Assembly (NCBI RefSeq): GCF_016908325.1
Contig: NZ_JAFBDR010000019.1
Location: 19,601 to 83,600, forward strand
Direction of reading: 5' to 3'
From: Aquibacillus albus
GTDB taxonomy: Bacteria; Bacillota; Bacilli; Bacillales; Amphibacillaceae
DNA: 64,000 nt
Position numbers and translations under genes: made by a program. Shown here in pieces: positions 42,075 to 50,074 of the stretch (within the stretch, counting starts at the first letter, position 1; the number at the start of each line of letters is the position of its first letter). The notes beneath the pieces were generated by a model. That model did not search any database. It was not told the origin of the DNA and saw only the letters and a list, made by a program, of their open reading frames with translations.

Positions 42075-43586
42075 TTACAACCCAAGTAATTCAGCATGTC
42101 TCCCGATATGTTTCTTAAGTGCCTCACGATAGACCTCTTCATTTTCATTTAACGTTTGGAAAAATTCATCTTTGAATAAGTAATTACCACTGTTATCTTT
42201 TGCAGTTAATAAAACACCATATGTCACATGGATTAATTGACGAGCAGCATCGTGATCCATGTAGGAAGGCAATTCATTATCCGGTTTAAGATCAAGTGGA
42301 TCAATACTGTCTAAATCTGGGGTAATGTGATAATACTTTAATGCCTCATCGAAATGTTCCAGGGCGTACGTATGCATTCTACGATATAAATCTGGATTCG
42401 TATCTGCAATCACCCTTACAGCCTCCAACCAATTGGTACCTGCTGTTTTAACGTGAAGCAATCCTTTCGTGTATTTACCGATAATCGGGAATACACTGAA
42501 CTTATCACTACCAGAATGAATACTAAGCTTATAGCCAAAGTGCTCAGCAATTTGGGCATGTTCGCTTAACTCTTTTTCAAATTGTTCCATATCTCCAATG
42601 TAATCAATACCCTTTTGGAATTCACCACAGAACCTCGGTGCAAGACTGGTAACAGATACACCTCTTCTTTTCAGCTCATTTGCCACAAAAAAATGGGCAT
42701 CTGGAGATGTTACTGTTTCTGTTTCATCGATTGAAACCTCAAAATCGATCGCCTTATCCGCATTCGCTAAATAAGTAGTGTAAACATGCTCCATGTAATC
42801 AAGTGCTTCACCATATAACAACACATTCTTCCTGACAGCGGTCTCATCATAGCTAATCGCCAATCCATTTACATCAAAAGATTTATTTAAATACTCACTG
42901 TTGAAATAGTCTCTTTTCTCCTGTGATAATTGGTTAAATTCTGCTTGCACTTCTTCTGCTGAAGCTGATTCTATACGATTAGGAATTTGCTCAGAACAAT
43001 CTAGTGTTAACATGGAGTACCCTAATGATAATGCATATTCAATGTCCTTTTCTTCTTTGATATGATCGCCATCTGCACCATATCCACCCTTGTATCCTTC
43101 CTGAAAAACTGCGTAGGTTGCAGCATCAAGAATATCGTGCATCGTCCGATTGGTTAAATCTAATTCACGAATACTCTGTTGAGCCAAAACCGGCTTTACT
43201 TTATGGTTTTCTATCGTATCAATATGACCAGGTGAGGCTAGGCCTAATCGATCTCCCAATCCCATTGTAGCAATTTCCGTACCGAATGCTTGGGGAACTG
43301 TATAGTCAAAATAACGATTAAGGACAAGTCGATTTTCATGGGAAAGTGGACATGCTTTACCAGTATCCTTTACGTTCTTTCCCTGCAGCTCATCATAAAG
43401 TGCTCCTTCACCAGCAGCCAGCAGCCATCTTTGGTCGACATCTTTTACCATTAATAACTTTACATTTTCATGTTCTGTGAACGATTTTTCGTAGACTTTT
43501 AGATTACTAGTTGTTCCCAACACGTTACCCTTACTCAATGACTCAAGCACCTCAACAAGATGATTCAAATCAACAACATGGTTCAA
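42075..43586 (-). CDS. uxaE: tagaturonate epimerase UxaE
   Basis: 503 aa. Conserved stretches include FGTEIATMGLGDRLGLASPG HIDTIENHKVKPVLAQQSIR, AVFQEGYKGGYGADGDHIKE, SIDETETVTSPDAHFFVANE, SLAPRFCGEFQKGIDYIGD and IHSGSDKFSVFPIIGKYTKG LLHVKTAGTNWLEAVRV, as in the UxaE family, which epimerises tagaturonate to fructuronate (known from Thermotoga). It links the galacturonate branch to fructuronate without UxaB/UxaA. Start TTG behind GGAGCTG. Promoter and operator are recognisable upstream. Confidence 0.87.
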   Translation of the reverse strand: MNHVVDLNHLVEVLESLSKGNVLGTTSNLKVYEKSFTEHENVKLLMVKDVDQRWLLAAGEGALYDELQGKNVKDTGKACPLSHENRLVLNRYFDYTVPQAFGTEIATMGLGDRLGLASPGHIDTIENHKVKPVLAQQSIRELDLTNRTMHDILDAATYAVFQEGYKGGYGADGDHIKEEKDIEYALSLGYSMLTLDCSEQIPNRIESASAEEVQAEFNQLSQEKRDYFNSEYLNKSFDVNGLAISYDETAVRKNVLLYGEALDYMEHVYTTYLANADKAIDFEVSIDETETVTSPDAHFFVANELKRRGVSVTSLAPRFCGEFQKGIDYIGDMEQFEKELSEHAQIAEHFGYKLSIHSGSDKFSVFPIIGKYTKGLLHVKTAGTNWLEAVRVIADTNPDLYRRMHTYALEHFDEALKYYHITPDLDSIDPLDLKPDNELPSYMDHDAARQLIHVTYGVLLTAKDNSGNYLFKDEFFQTLNENEEVYREALKKHIGRHAELLGL

Positions 43587-43693
43587 AAAAAATCAGCTCC
43601 TTTTCATTTTCCTTCGTTGAATCCCTTTTTGATATCGGTTACATTTAGTTGAAAAGAAAATTTGAATGCCGAAGTTTCAAATTTTCAAATCTT

Positions 43694-43740
43694 AATAACA
43701 ACGTTGTTATTATTGTAAAACATTTTGGGTTAATGAACAA
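43694..43740 (-). promoter_or_regulatory. uxaE promoter with palindromic operator
   Basis: On the minus strand: TTGTTC (43740-43735), 17-bp spacer, TACAAT (43717-43712), then directly the perfect palindrome AATAACAACGTTGTTATT (43711-43694). The operator would cover the transcription start. The identical 18 bp abuts the -10 of the larA-homologue operon. The CG centre suggests a LacI- or GntR-family repressor, not encoded in this window. Confidence 0.8.
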
Positions 43741-43896
43741 CCGTTTCTGTTCAGATTCTAAATTTTTATAACTATAAGAATCAAGCTACATAATAAGATG
43801 AATAAATCGTGGTAGGTTCATCATTTCTTGAATGAAGAAAGGAGAAACACTCCAAAACTGGATTGCTCCCCCAACTCCTCACTAATTATCCATTTA

Positions 43897-44712
43897 TTAG
43901 CCTACGATGGTTTGGTCTGGCAATACTTCGTTCATACTACCCGTTCGATATCCATTCAAATCAATAGAAATATAAGAGAAACCTAGTGATTTAAATTTCA
44001 AATCAATCTTTTCACGATATTCGATGATCCCATTCATCTTTTCTGGGAGAACTTCAATTCTAGCAATCTCTCCGTGATGACGTACACGTACCATATTAAA
44101 GCCTAGCTTTATCAAGAATTTTTCTGCCTCGTCAACTTGATAGATTTTTTGTTTGTCTAGTATTGTGCCATATGGAATTCGAGATGCCAGACTACAAGAT
44201 GCTGGTTTATCCCAAACCGGGACGTCGATTTCCTTCGCTAATGCTCGAATCTCTCTTTTATAAAGCTTTGCTTCTTGTAAAACACTACGGACTCCAGCTT
44301 CTGTTCTTGCCTTTAAACCGGGACGAAAATCGTCTACATCATCCATGATCATGCCATCCAACACATAGGCATAACCCATTTTTTCGGCTAGCTGATTTAG
44401 ATGTGTGTAAAGCAACTTCTTGCTATAATACCAGCTTTCCGGTGTATTCGCCGCAATTTCCTCCTGCTCAAGCTCTTTGATTTCTGTTTGATGAACTGGA
44501 ACCCCCATTTTTTCGGCTAACTGTACGGCTCCTTCAAATTCTTCATTACGGAATAGCTCGGATGCTACGACGACAGCTAATACATTGGATGCTCCTAATT
44601 CCTGTTCTGCTCGTTTCAGTACAAAGGCGCTATCAATTCCGCCTGAAAAAGCGACCATGACGCGATCCATCCCGTTTAAAATTTCCCCAAGCTTCTGATT
44701 TTTTTCTAGCAT
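43897..44712 (-). CDS. larE: LarE, ATP-dependent sacrificial sulfur transferase for the nickel-pincer cofactor
   Basis: About 271 aa. PP-loop AFSGGIDSAF (residues 21-30) for adenylation, and WDKPASCSLASRIPYG with Cys at about 173, equivalent in place to the sacrificial Cys176 of Lactiplantibacillus plantarum LarE. Only this cysteine is in the active-site segment, so the sacrificial type is likely rather than the [4Fe-4S] type. LarE turns the two carboxylates made by LarB into thiocarboxylates. ATG 44712 has GGGAGGAG upstream; a longer frame to 44766 would overlap larC2. Last gene of the larA-homologue operon. Confidence 0.9.
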   Translation of the reverse strand: MLEKNQKLGEILNGMDRVMVAFSGGIDSAFVLKRAEQELGASNVLAVVVASELFRNEEFEGAVQLAEKMGVPVHQTEIKELEQEEIAANTPESWYYSKKLLYTHLNQLAEKMGYAYVLDGMIMDDVDDFRPGLKARTEAGVRSVLQEAKLYKREIRALAKEIDVPVWDKPASCSLASRIPYGTILDKQKIYQVDEAEKFLIKLGFNMVRVRHHGEIARIEVLPEKMNGIIEYREKIDLKFKSLGFSYISIDLNGYRTGSMNEVLPDQTIVG

Positions 44713-44759
44713 ACTTTTCTCCTCCCTATCATTTAATCCTGTTCTCAATTTGAGATATG

Positions 44760-45230
44760 TCAGCACTCCAACTTATTCCAAACTGCTGCATATACCTTTT
44801 TTAATGGAATTTGATACTTTTTTGCAATAGCTCTACATTCCTCATACTCTGGAGAGCTTTGTAATACTTCCTGATTAAAAATCCCCTGCTTTACAGTTAC
44901 CGGTCCCCATTCTGTCTCAACGGTTACAAAACGACGTTCCATCCGATGAACCGTTAATGGATAATAACGAATACCAAGTGTCGTCGTTTCCTTCCATAAA
45001 ATGAATTTCATCGTTTCCAAACGATCCATGGAACAGAGCAACTGAAGTAAAATAGCAGGTCTATTTTTTTTCATATAAATCGGTGTATAGTAAACATCAT
45101 TTGCACCAGCATCGAAAAGTTCATCCATCACATATCCTAGCCATTCTCCAGGTGTGTCGTCGAGGTTGACTTCCATTTTTATCATTTGATCATCGACGTG
45201 TTCGAAGTTTGGTGGTTGATTTTCTCTCAT
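44760..45230 (-). CDS. larC2: LarC2, C-terminal part of the nickel insertase as a separate gene
   Basis: 156 aa: MIKMEVNLDDTPGEWLGYVM DELFDAGANDVYYTPIYMKK, WKETTTLGIRYYPLTVHRME RRFVTVETEWG and a YEECRAIAKKYQIPLKKVYA end, matching the C-terminal domain of LarC. LarC uses CTP to put nickel into the pincer cofactor. The N-terminal half is encoded separately at 50.1-50.9 kb, not in frame-shift range. Start ATG with GGAGG upstream. In L. plantarum the two halves are joined by ribosomal frameshifting. Confidence 0.88.
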   Translation of the reverse strand: MRENQPPNFEHVDDQMIKMEVNLDDTPGEWLGYVMDELFDAGANDVYYTPIYMKKNRPAILLQLLCSMDRLETMKFILWKETTTLGIRYYPLTVHRMERRFVTVETEWGPVTVKQGIFNQEVLQSSPEYEECRAIAKKYQIPLKKVYAAVWNKLEC

Positions 45231-45272
45231 ATCCTAATCGCCTCCTCTAACACAGCTCTGAAGAATCTCCGT

Positions 45273-46028
45273 TTACTCCCTGCTTTTTTGGTTTGCCAAT
45301 CGGTCAATCATAACTGCGTTGTATGCTGCCCCAAATCCGTTATCAATATTGACCACACTCAATCCAGAGGAGCAGGAGTTTAACATCGATAATAACGCTG
45401 ATAAACCTTGGAAATTCGCACCATAACCAACACTCGTAGGAACAGCAATTACTGGATGAGAAACGAGACCTCCAACAACACTTCCAAGCGCCCCCTCCAT
45501 GCCAGCAACAACGACCGAAACCGTTGCCCCTTGAATTTCCTCTAGATGATCGAGAAGCCGGTGTAATCCAGCTACCCCGACATCATAAATGCGGTGGACA
45601 TTACTACCGAAAACCTCAGCTGTTATAGCAGCTTCTTCTGCTACATTCAAGTCTGAAGTTCCTGCGCAAATGACTGCAATATAACCTTCTCGCTGTAGAG
45701 CAGCATCGTTCTGTAGTTTCCAATAAAGGATCCTTGAACGTGAATCGTATTGGGCTTCTGGAAATTGTTCGACAATGACTTCTGCTTTATCTTCAGAAAC
45801 TCGCGTCGCTAATACATTGTTATTGTTTTGTTGAATAGCTTTCATAATCGATATGATTTGGTCTGCCGTTTTTCCTTCACCATAAATGACCTCTGGAAAA
45901 CCCGTTCGTTTCGTTCGATGATAATCAATTTTGGCAAATCCAAGGTTCTCATAGGACGCCAATTTAGTCTTTGCTTCTTCGACTGTAAGTTTTCCTTGTT
46001 GTACTTGTTCTAGAATATTATCAAGCAT
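45273..46028 (-). CDS. larB: LarB, pyridinium-3,5-biscarboxylic acid mononucleotide synthase
   Basis: 251 aa. An N-terminal helix domain is followed by the PurE-like fold: HRTKRTGFPEVIYGEGKTAD, YIAVICAGTSDLNVAEEAAI, RIYDVGVAGLHRLLDHLEEI, VVVAGMEGALGSVVGGLVSH, PVIAVPTSVGYGANFQGLSA, SCSSGLSVVNIDNGFGAAYN with the conserved Cys. LarB carboxylates and hydrolyses nicotinate adenine dinucleotide, the first cofactor step. RBS GAGGTG. It lies 31 bp after the gluconokinase gene. Confidence 0.92.
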   Translation of the reverse strand: MLDNILEQVQQGKLTVEEAKTKLASYENLGFAKIDYHRTKRTGFPEVIYGEGKTADQIISIMKAIQQNNNNVLATRVSEDKAEVIVEQFPEAQYDSRSRILYWKLQNDAALQREGYIAVICAGTSDLNVAEEAAITAEVFGSNVHRIYDVGVAGLHRLLDHLEEIQGATVSVVVAGMEGALGSVVGGLVSHPVIAVPTSVGYGANFQGLSALLSMLNSCSSGLSVVNIDNGFGAAYNAVMIDRLANQKSRE

Positions 46029-46059
46029 GTCTTTGGCACCTCGTTGCTAATGAAATCAT

Positions 46060-47541
46060 TTAATCTGTAAAATAGGTTGAAATATCTTTTGCTAACCTTG
46101 CATATTTCTCATAATTTTTTGCATATTTCTTATGATTTTCTAGATTTGGTTGAATGGATTTCTTTATCGTAATATACTCCTTAATTGCTGCGTAATCAGA
46201 TACATATCCGATTCCAACCAACGCTGTCCAAGCTGCTCCCCAAGCGGCACTGTGATGGGTTTCCGATTGATGAATTTCTTTTCCAAAAATATCTGCTACG
46301 ATTTGTACCCAAACATCAGATTTTGATAGTCCACCATTTACGGTAATTCGCTTTGGCTCTCCAGCAAGCTTTTCTAACGATTGACTAATTTGATATAAAT
46401 TCAGAGCAATTCCTTCTAAAACCGCTCTCACCAAATGTTCCTTTCGATGCTCAATGCTTAAGCCATAAAAATTTCCTCGCGCACGTTGGTTCCAAACCGG
46501 TGCCCTTTCTCCATTTACATAGGGTAAAAATAAGATACCTTCTGCTCCTGGAGCAATTGTTTCTGCACCAGCAATTAATTCCTCGTGTGTTCCTTTAAAT
46601 TCCAGCACATCTTTTAGCCATTGTAGCACAACTCCGCCGTTATTCGTTGGGCCACCAACAATCGATGTATCTCTCGTAAACGCATAAGTGAATGTTTCTC
46701 GATTTGAATTAATTGCCGCTCCTTGTGCAAACTGACGAATTGCCCCACTCGTACCAGCGGAGATTGCAACTTCTCCTGGTAAGATGGCACCGTCACCAAG
46801 ATTGGCTAGCTGTCCATCCGCTGATCCAATCACAAATGGCAGCTCCGAGCTTACACCTATTTCATTGGCAACCTCAGGAATAAGTCCACCAAGCACTGTA
46901 TCCGGACCAACAATTTCAGAAAGCTGCTCCTGCGATACACCTACGATTTCAAGTGCTTCTTCATCCCAGTGATGTGTTTGAACATTATACAATCCTGTTG
47001 CAGAAGCCATTGCATAATCTGTCAACCGTTTGTCAAACCATTTCCATACGAGATATTCTTTCATCGATAGGAAGTAGGCTGCCTGATGATAAGGTTCATA
47101 CCCTGTTTCCTTCATCCAATTTAATTTTACAAAAGGTGACATTGGATGAATCGGTGTACCAGTTCTTAGGTAAATATCCTTCCCCTTAACTTCATTTAAA
47201 TTTTCTGCCTGTTCACTACTTCTTCCGTCAGACCAAATAATCACATTCGACAACGGTTCCTTGTCGCTGCTCATGCATATAAGTGAGTGCATCGCAGAAG
47301 AAAAACCAATGCCAAGAAGTTTATCCTTCCCTTTATCCAATTGGTTAATTGCTTGTTTTATCACTTGAATCGCCTTGCGTTCAGTTTCCTTAGGATCCTG
47401 CTCTGCCCACCCAGGTTCAGGATGGAAGGTCGTAATCAATTCTTCCGTTTCTAAGATTAGTTTTCCCTTCGTATCGAACAAGACTGCTTTGACGCTTGTT
47501 GTCCCAATATCTAACCCAATTACTACTTCTCTTAACGTCAT
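46060..47541 (-). CDS. gntK: gluconokinase (FGGY family)
   Basis: 493 aa. FGGY motifs: VVIGLDIGTTSVKAVLFDTK, LLGIGFSSAMHSLICMSSD, IIWSDGRSSEQAENL, RTGTPIHPMSPFVKLNWMKE, FVIGSADGQLANLGDGAILP, ISAGTSGAIRQFA and GGPTNNGGVVLQWLKDVLE. The SSAMHS, GTPIHPMSP and GPTNNGG blocks match Bacillus GntK rather than xylulokinase. It makes 6-phosphogluconate. It is between the SDR and larB, which suggests that the product of the larA-like enzyme is gluconate. RBS GGAGGAAAGAGG. Confidence 0.87.
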   Translation of the reverse strand: MTLREVVIGLDIGTTSVKAVLFDTKGKLILETEELITTFHPEPGWAEQDPKETERKAIQVIKQAINQLDKGKDKLLGIGFSSAMHSLICMSSDKEPLSNVIIWSDGRSSEQAENLNEVKGKDIYLRTGTPIHPMSPFVKLNWMKETGYEPYHQAAYFLSMKEYLVWKWFDKRLTDYAMASATGLYNVQTHHWDEEALEIVGVSQEQLSEIVGPDTVLGGLIPEVANEIGVSSELPFVIGSADGQLANLGDGAILPGEVAISAGTSGAIRQFAQGAAINSNRETFTYAFTRDTSIVGGPTNNGGVVLQWLKDVLEFKGTHEELIAGAETIAPGAEGILFLPYVNGERAPVWNQRARGNFYGLSIEHRKEHLVRAVLEGIALNLYQISQSLEKLAGEPKRITVNGGLSKSDVWVQIVADIFGKEIHQSETHHSAAWGAAWTALVGIGYVSDYAAIKEYITIKKSIQPNLENHKKYAKNYEKYARLAKDISTYFTD

Positions 47542-47558
47542 AAACCTCTTTCCTCCAA

Positions 47559-48332
47559 TTAAATAGTCATGCTTCCAAAACCACCATCGACTCGCAGGAA
47601 TGACCCGGTTACAAATCCAGATGCTTTGTCTGAAGCTAGATAGATAGCAGCACCCTTCAGTTCTTCTGGTTCTCCGAAACGATCCATTGGTGTGTGATTC
47701 ATAATCTGTGCTACTCGATCCTCACTTAAAATTTTGCGGTTTTGTTCTGCAGGGAAAAAGCCTGGTATAATCGCATTTACTCTAATTCCATTTGGAGCAA
47801 ATTCCCTGGCCAAAAATTGTGTCACATTATTCATACTCGCCTTCGATGCTGAATATGTAAACACTTTAGATAGTGGTGTCGTCGAAGAAACAGAAGAAAT
47901 ATTAATAATACTACCTTTCCGTTCCTGCTCAACCATCCGTTTCGCAAAGATTTGTGTAGCAAATACAACACCACGAAGATTCACATCCATAATTTGATCC
48001 CATTCCTCTGGCTTTAGATCAAAAAATGGGGTCGGACTGTTCATCCCAGGGGCATTTAGGATAATATCCCATCCACCTGCCCATTCTTCTATTTCCTTTG
48101 CAGCATTTTCTACTGTCGCCAAATCACTAACATCTGCTTGGAATGATTTTGCAGTTCCACCGTTAGCTTCGATTTCTTTCGTTACCTCTTCTGCCTTTTC
48201 CATGTTTCTACCTACAATGGCTACTTTTGCTCCATACTCGGCAAAGGCTTTGGCGATTTCTCCTCCCAAAACGCCATTTCCACCAATAGCAACGGCAACC
48301 TTGCCCGATAAGTCAAATAAATCCTGCATCAT
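47559..48332 (-). CDS. SDR oxidoreductase, UxuB/YjmF-like (mannonate/fructuronate)
   Basis: 257 aa. Classical SDR: VAVAIGGNGVLGGEIAKAFA (TGxxxGxG-like with Gly at the Thr position), ILNAPGMNSPTPFFDLK, IINISSVSSTTPLSKVFTYS ASKASM (catalytic Ser, Tyr, Lys), then NAIIPGFFPAEQNRKILSED, HTPMDRFGEPEELKGAAIYL and DKASGFVTGSFLRVDGGF. The last part is very like the SDR-type D-mannonate oxidoreductase UxuB (YjmF) of Bacillus. Expected reaction: fructuronate + NADH <-> mannonate. It lies 11 bp after the larA homologue. Substrate is inferred. Confidence 0.82.
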   Translation of the reverse strand: MMQDLFDLSGKVAVAIGGNGVLGGEIAKAFAEYGAKVAIVGRNMEKAEEVTKEIEANGGTAKSFQADVSDLATVENAAKEIEEWAGGWDIILNAPGMNSPTPFFDLKPEEWDQIMDVNLRGVVFATQIFAKRMVEQERKGSIINISSVSSTTPLSKVFTYSASKASMNNVTQFLAREFAPNGIRVNAIIPGFFPAEQNRKILSEDRVAQIMNHTPMDRFGEPEELKGAAIYLASDKASGFVTGSFLRVDGGFGSMTI

Positions 48333-48343
48333 TTGCCTCCCCT

Positions 48344-49615
48344 TTATTCAAACAAGTTTCCATTTTCATTAAAGTCAAGCTCATATGAATCTGTCAGCTG
48401 TTCTAAATTTTCATGTGCTTTTACATCTTCTAGTAAAGCTTCCGACACTTCAATTTCACCAATATCTAATGTGTTTTTAATTCGAACAAGCTTTACCTTC
48501 GTAAAATCTAAAATATTACACGTCTTAATTGCAGCCTTTACTGCCAGTTCGTCATTTGCTAGCGTAGTAGAAATGTGGGTGGGACCGACAACAGTCGAAG
48601 TTAATCCGTTCGCATACGTTGCTTCACGATCCAACTTATCGACTATCCGTTGTGTCGTGAAGTCAGCTGTACCAACCCCATTGGCATTTCCTTCTGTCTG
48701 CTTCGTCAAGTCTAATACAACCATTTTCGTAACATCTGGTCCACCATAGGCATATGGTGTTGGATAACGCCCGGTAATATTTGGATCCATCCCGTCTCCA
48801 CTTATGTTCTTTCCGATTTTATCTATTAAAAGCACATCAATTTTATCTAAATAGATTTTCGGTAGTAATTGTTTCGAAAGCTTTTGCATTTCGATTTCTT
48901 TTTCCTCAATTTCATCTGGCTGCCAAACTTCAACTCTAGCAATCTTGTCAAAAGCATTTTCAACCGTTGCGACTGCAAATAAAAACGGCATTTTTTCTAA
49001 GGTCATGTTGGCCATTGCCGGAACATATTCTGCCATATGCTTAAACCCAAGCTGGTGGCATGCCTCTGCACCTTTTTGTTTGCCAAGACCAATACTAATC
49101 ATTTTCATCACGCCACTTTCCACTGGTCCACGAAAGGCTGTATGAGGCTTTACTCGATTAATCACAACAATTCCATCTGCTTTAGAAGCAAGCTTATCAA
49201 TATAGACAGGCAAGCCGTTTTCTAGTTCTCCAACTTTAATAACTTCCATCGAGGAACGAATTTCGGCATTTACGCTTTCTTCTGTTACACCTAGATGTTC
49301 AAGCACCGCTTTTTGCCCTTCCGCAGATGCTCCACCATGACTTCCCATACTTGGTACAATAAAAGGCTTAGCACCTAGATCCTGTAAAAATTTCACGGTA
49401 ACTGCTGTTAATTCCACAAGACGATCAAGTCCCCTGCTGCCAACTGCAATCGCTACTTCCATCCCTGGCTTAATACTAGCTTTAACTGCTTCTTGATCTA
49501 ATTTTCCTCGTAAATCATTCGATAAATCGTCTACTTGTGTTTGATCAAAGGTTTGCCGTACTTTCGCGACTTTTGGAAGCGGAATATCTTGAAGTAACTC
49601 CTGAATAATGCCCAC
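48344..49615 (-). CDS. LarA-family nickel-pincer racemase/epimerase homologue (putative mannonate/gluconate 2-epimerase)
   Basis: About 423 aa. LarA-type (DUF2088) features: IAVGSRGLDRL (Arg near residue 61), VPSMGSHGGASAEGQ (His 93), NRVKPHTAFRGPVESGVMKM (His 158, Lys 171) and IGLGKQKGAEACHQ (His 187). These are likely equivalents of the Arg, His and cofactor-bearing Lys of lactate racemase. LarA homologues interconvert C2 epimers of hydroxyacids by hydride transfer and include a D-gluconate 2-epimerase type. Start GTG 49615 has GGAG eight bases upstream; GTG 49624 is alternative. With a gluconokinase and UxuB-like SDR beside it, a mannonate/gluconate epimerase is the best guess (inference). 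Confidence 0.85.
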   Translation of the reverse strand: MGIIQELLQDIPLPKVAKVRQTFDQTQVDDLSNDLRGKLDQEAVKASIKPGMEVAIAVGSRGLDRLVELTAVTVKFLQDLGAKPFIVPSMGSHGGASAEGQKAVLEHLGVTEESVNAEIRSSMEVIKVGELENGLPVYIDKLASKADGIVVINRVKPHTAFRGPVESGVMKMISIGLGKQKGAEACHQLGFKHMAEYVPAMANMTLEKMPFLFAVATVENAFDKIARVEVWQPDEIEEKEIEMQKLSKQLLPKIYLDKIDVLLIDKIGKNISGDGMDPNITGRYPTPYAYGGPDVTKMVVLDLTKQTEGNANGVGTADFTTQRIVDKLDREATYANGLTSTVVGPTHISTTLANDELAVKAAIKTCNILDFTKVKLVRIKNTLDIGEIEVSEALLEDVKAHENLEQLTDSYELDFNENGNLFE

Positions 49616-49738
49616 CTTTTTCACTCCATTCCCATTATTGTATTGAACGTTATTTATTACTAACTATGTTCGCCTACCTAAGGTGTAATCCCTTTCAAAA
49701 AAACAAAAAATTTTAATAACGATTAATATCGCCAACCA

Positions 49739-49785
49739 AATAACAACGTTGTTATTATTATAGCAAAAATCTCGATAAAGTGAAA
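49739..49785 (-). promoter_or_regulatory. promoter of the larA-homologue operon with the same palindromic operator as uxaE
   Basis: Minus strand: TTTCAC (49785-49780), 17-bp spacer ending in TGC (extended -10), TATAAT (49762-49757), then directly AATAACAACGTTGTTATT (49756-49739). The 18-bp palindrome and its abutment to the -10 are identical to those at uxaE. A second inverted repeat, AAAGTGAA-ac-TTCACTTT, overlaps the -35 (49777-49794). Confidence 0.85.
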
Positions 49786-49835
49786 CTTCACTTTACCGAA
49801 ATCGCAGAAAACCCTGACCTGCAAGTTTTTCCTAG

Positions 49836-50074
49836 TCCGCTTTAAGTGCGTGTTCAAAAAGTCGGTAAATTAGAAGCAAGTAGATCGAGGCGGCGAAGCT
49901 TCTGAGGAACGGACTTGCACAGGACGTGCTGACTTCTACGTTGTGCACAGGACGTGCACGTTCTTAGTAGAAGTTCCCCTGATGCTTTTTCTACATGGGG
50001 ACCGGAAGAACGAGCCAACGAAGAGATACGCCGCTTATCATTTGGTAACTTTTTTGAACATCCGTTTTAAGTGC
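49836..50074. repeat. 210-bp palindromic repeat element between larC1 and the larA homologue
   Basis: The element runs from about 49851 (TGTTCAAAAAGTCGGTAAA) to 50060 (TTTGGTAACTTTTTTGAACA), with inverted ends and an interior holding CACAGGACGTGC twice and several self-complementary GC-rich arms. It is flanked by TCCGCTTTAAGTGC and TCCGTTTTAAGTGC, a near-direct repeat that may be a target duplication. It looks like a MITE-type dispersed repeat inserted just after the larC1 stop. Confidence 0.7.

Noticed and set aside
43836..43855. Terminator after larE (GGAG-tgttt-CTCC then TTTCTT on the minus strand)
   Set aside because: The four-base-pair stem is too short to call with confidence.
46060..47541. 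Xylulokinase or L-fuculokinase
   Set aside because: The SSAMHS, GTPIHPMSP and GGPTNNGG blocks match gluconokinase GntK; no pentose isomerase gene is nearby.
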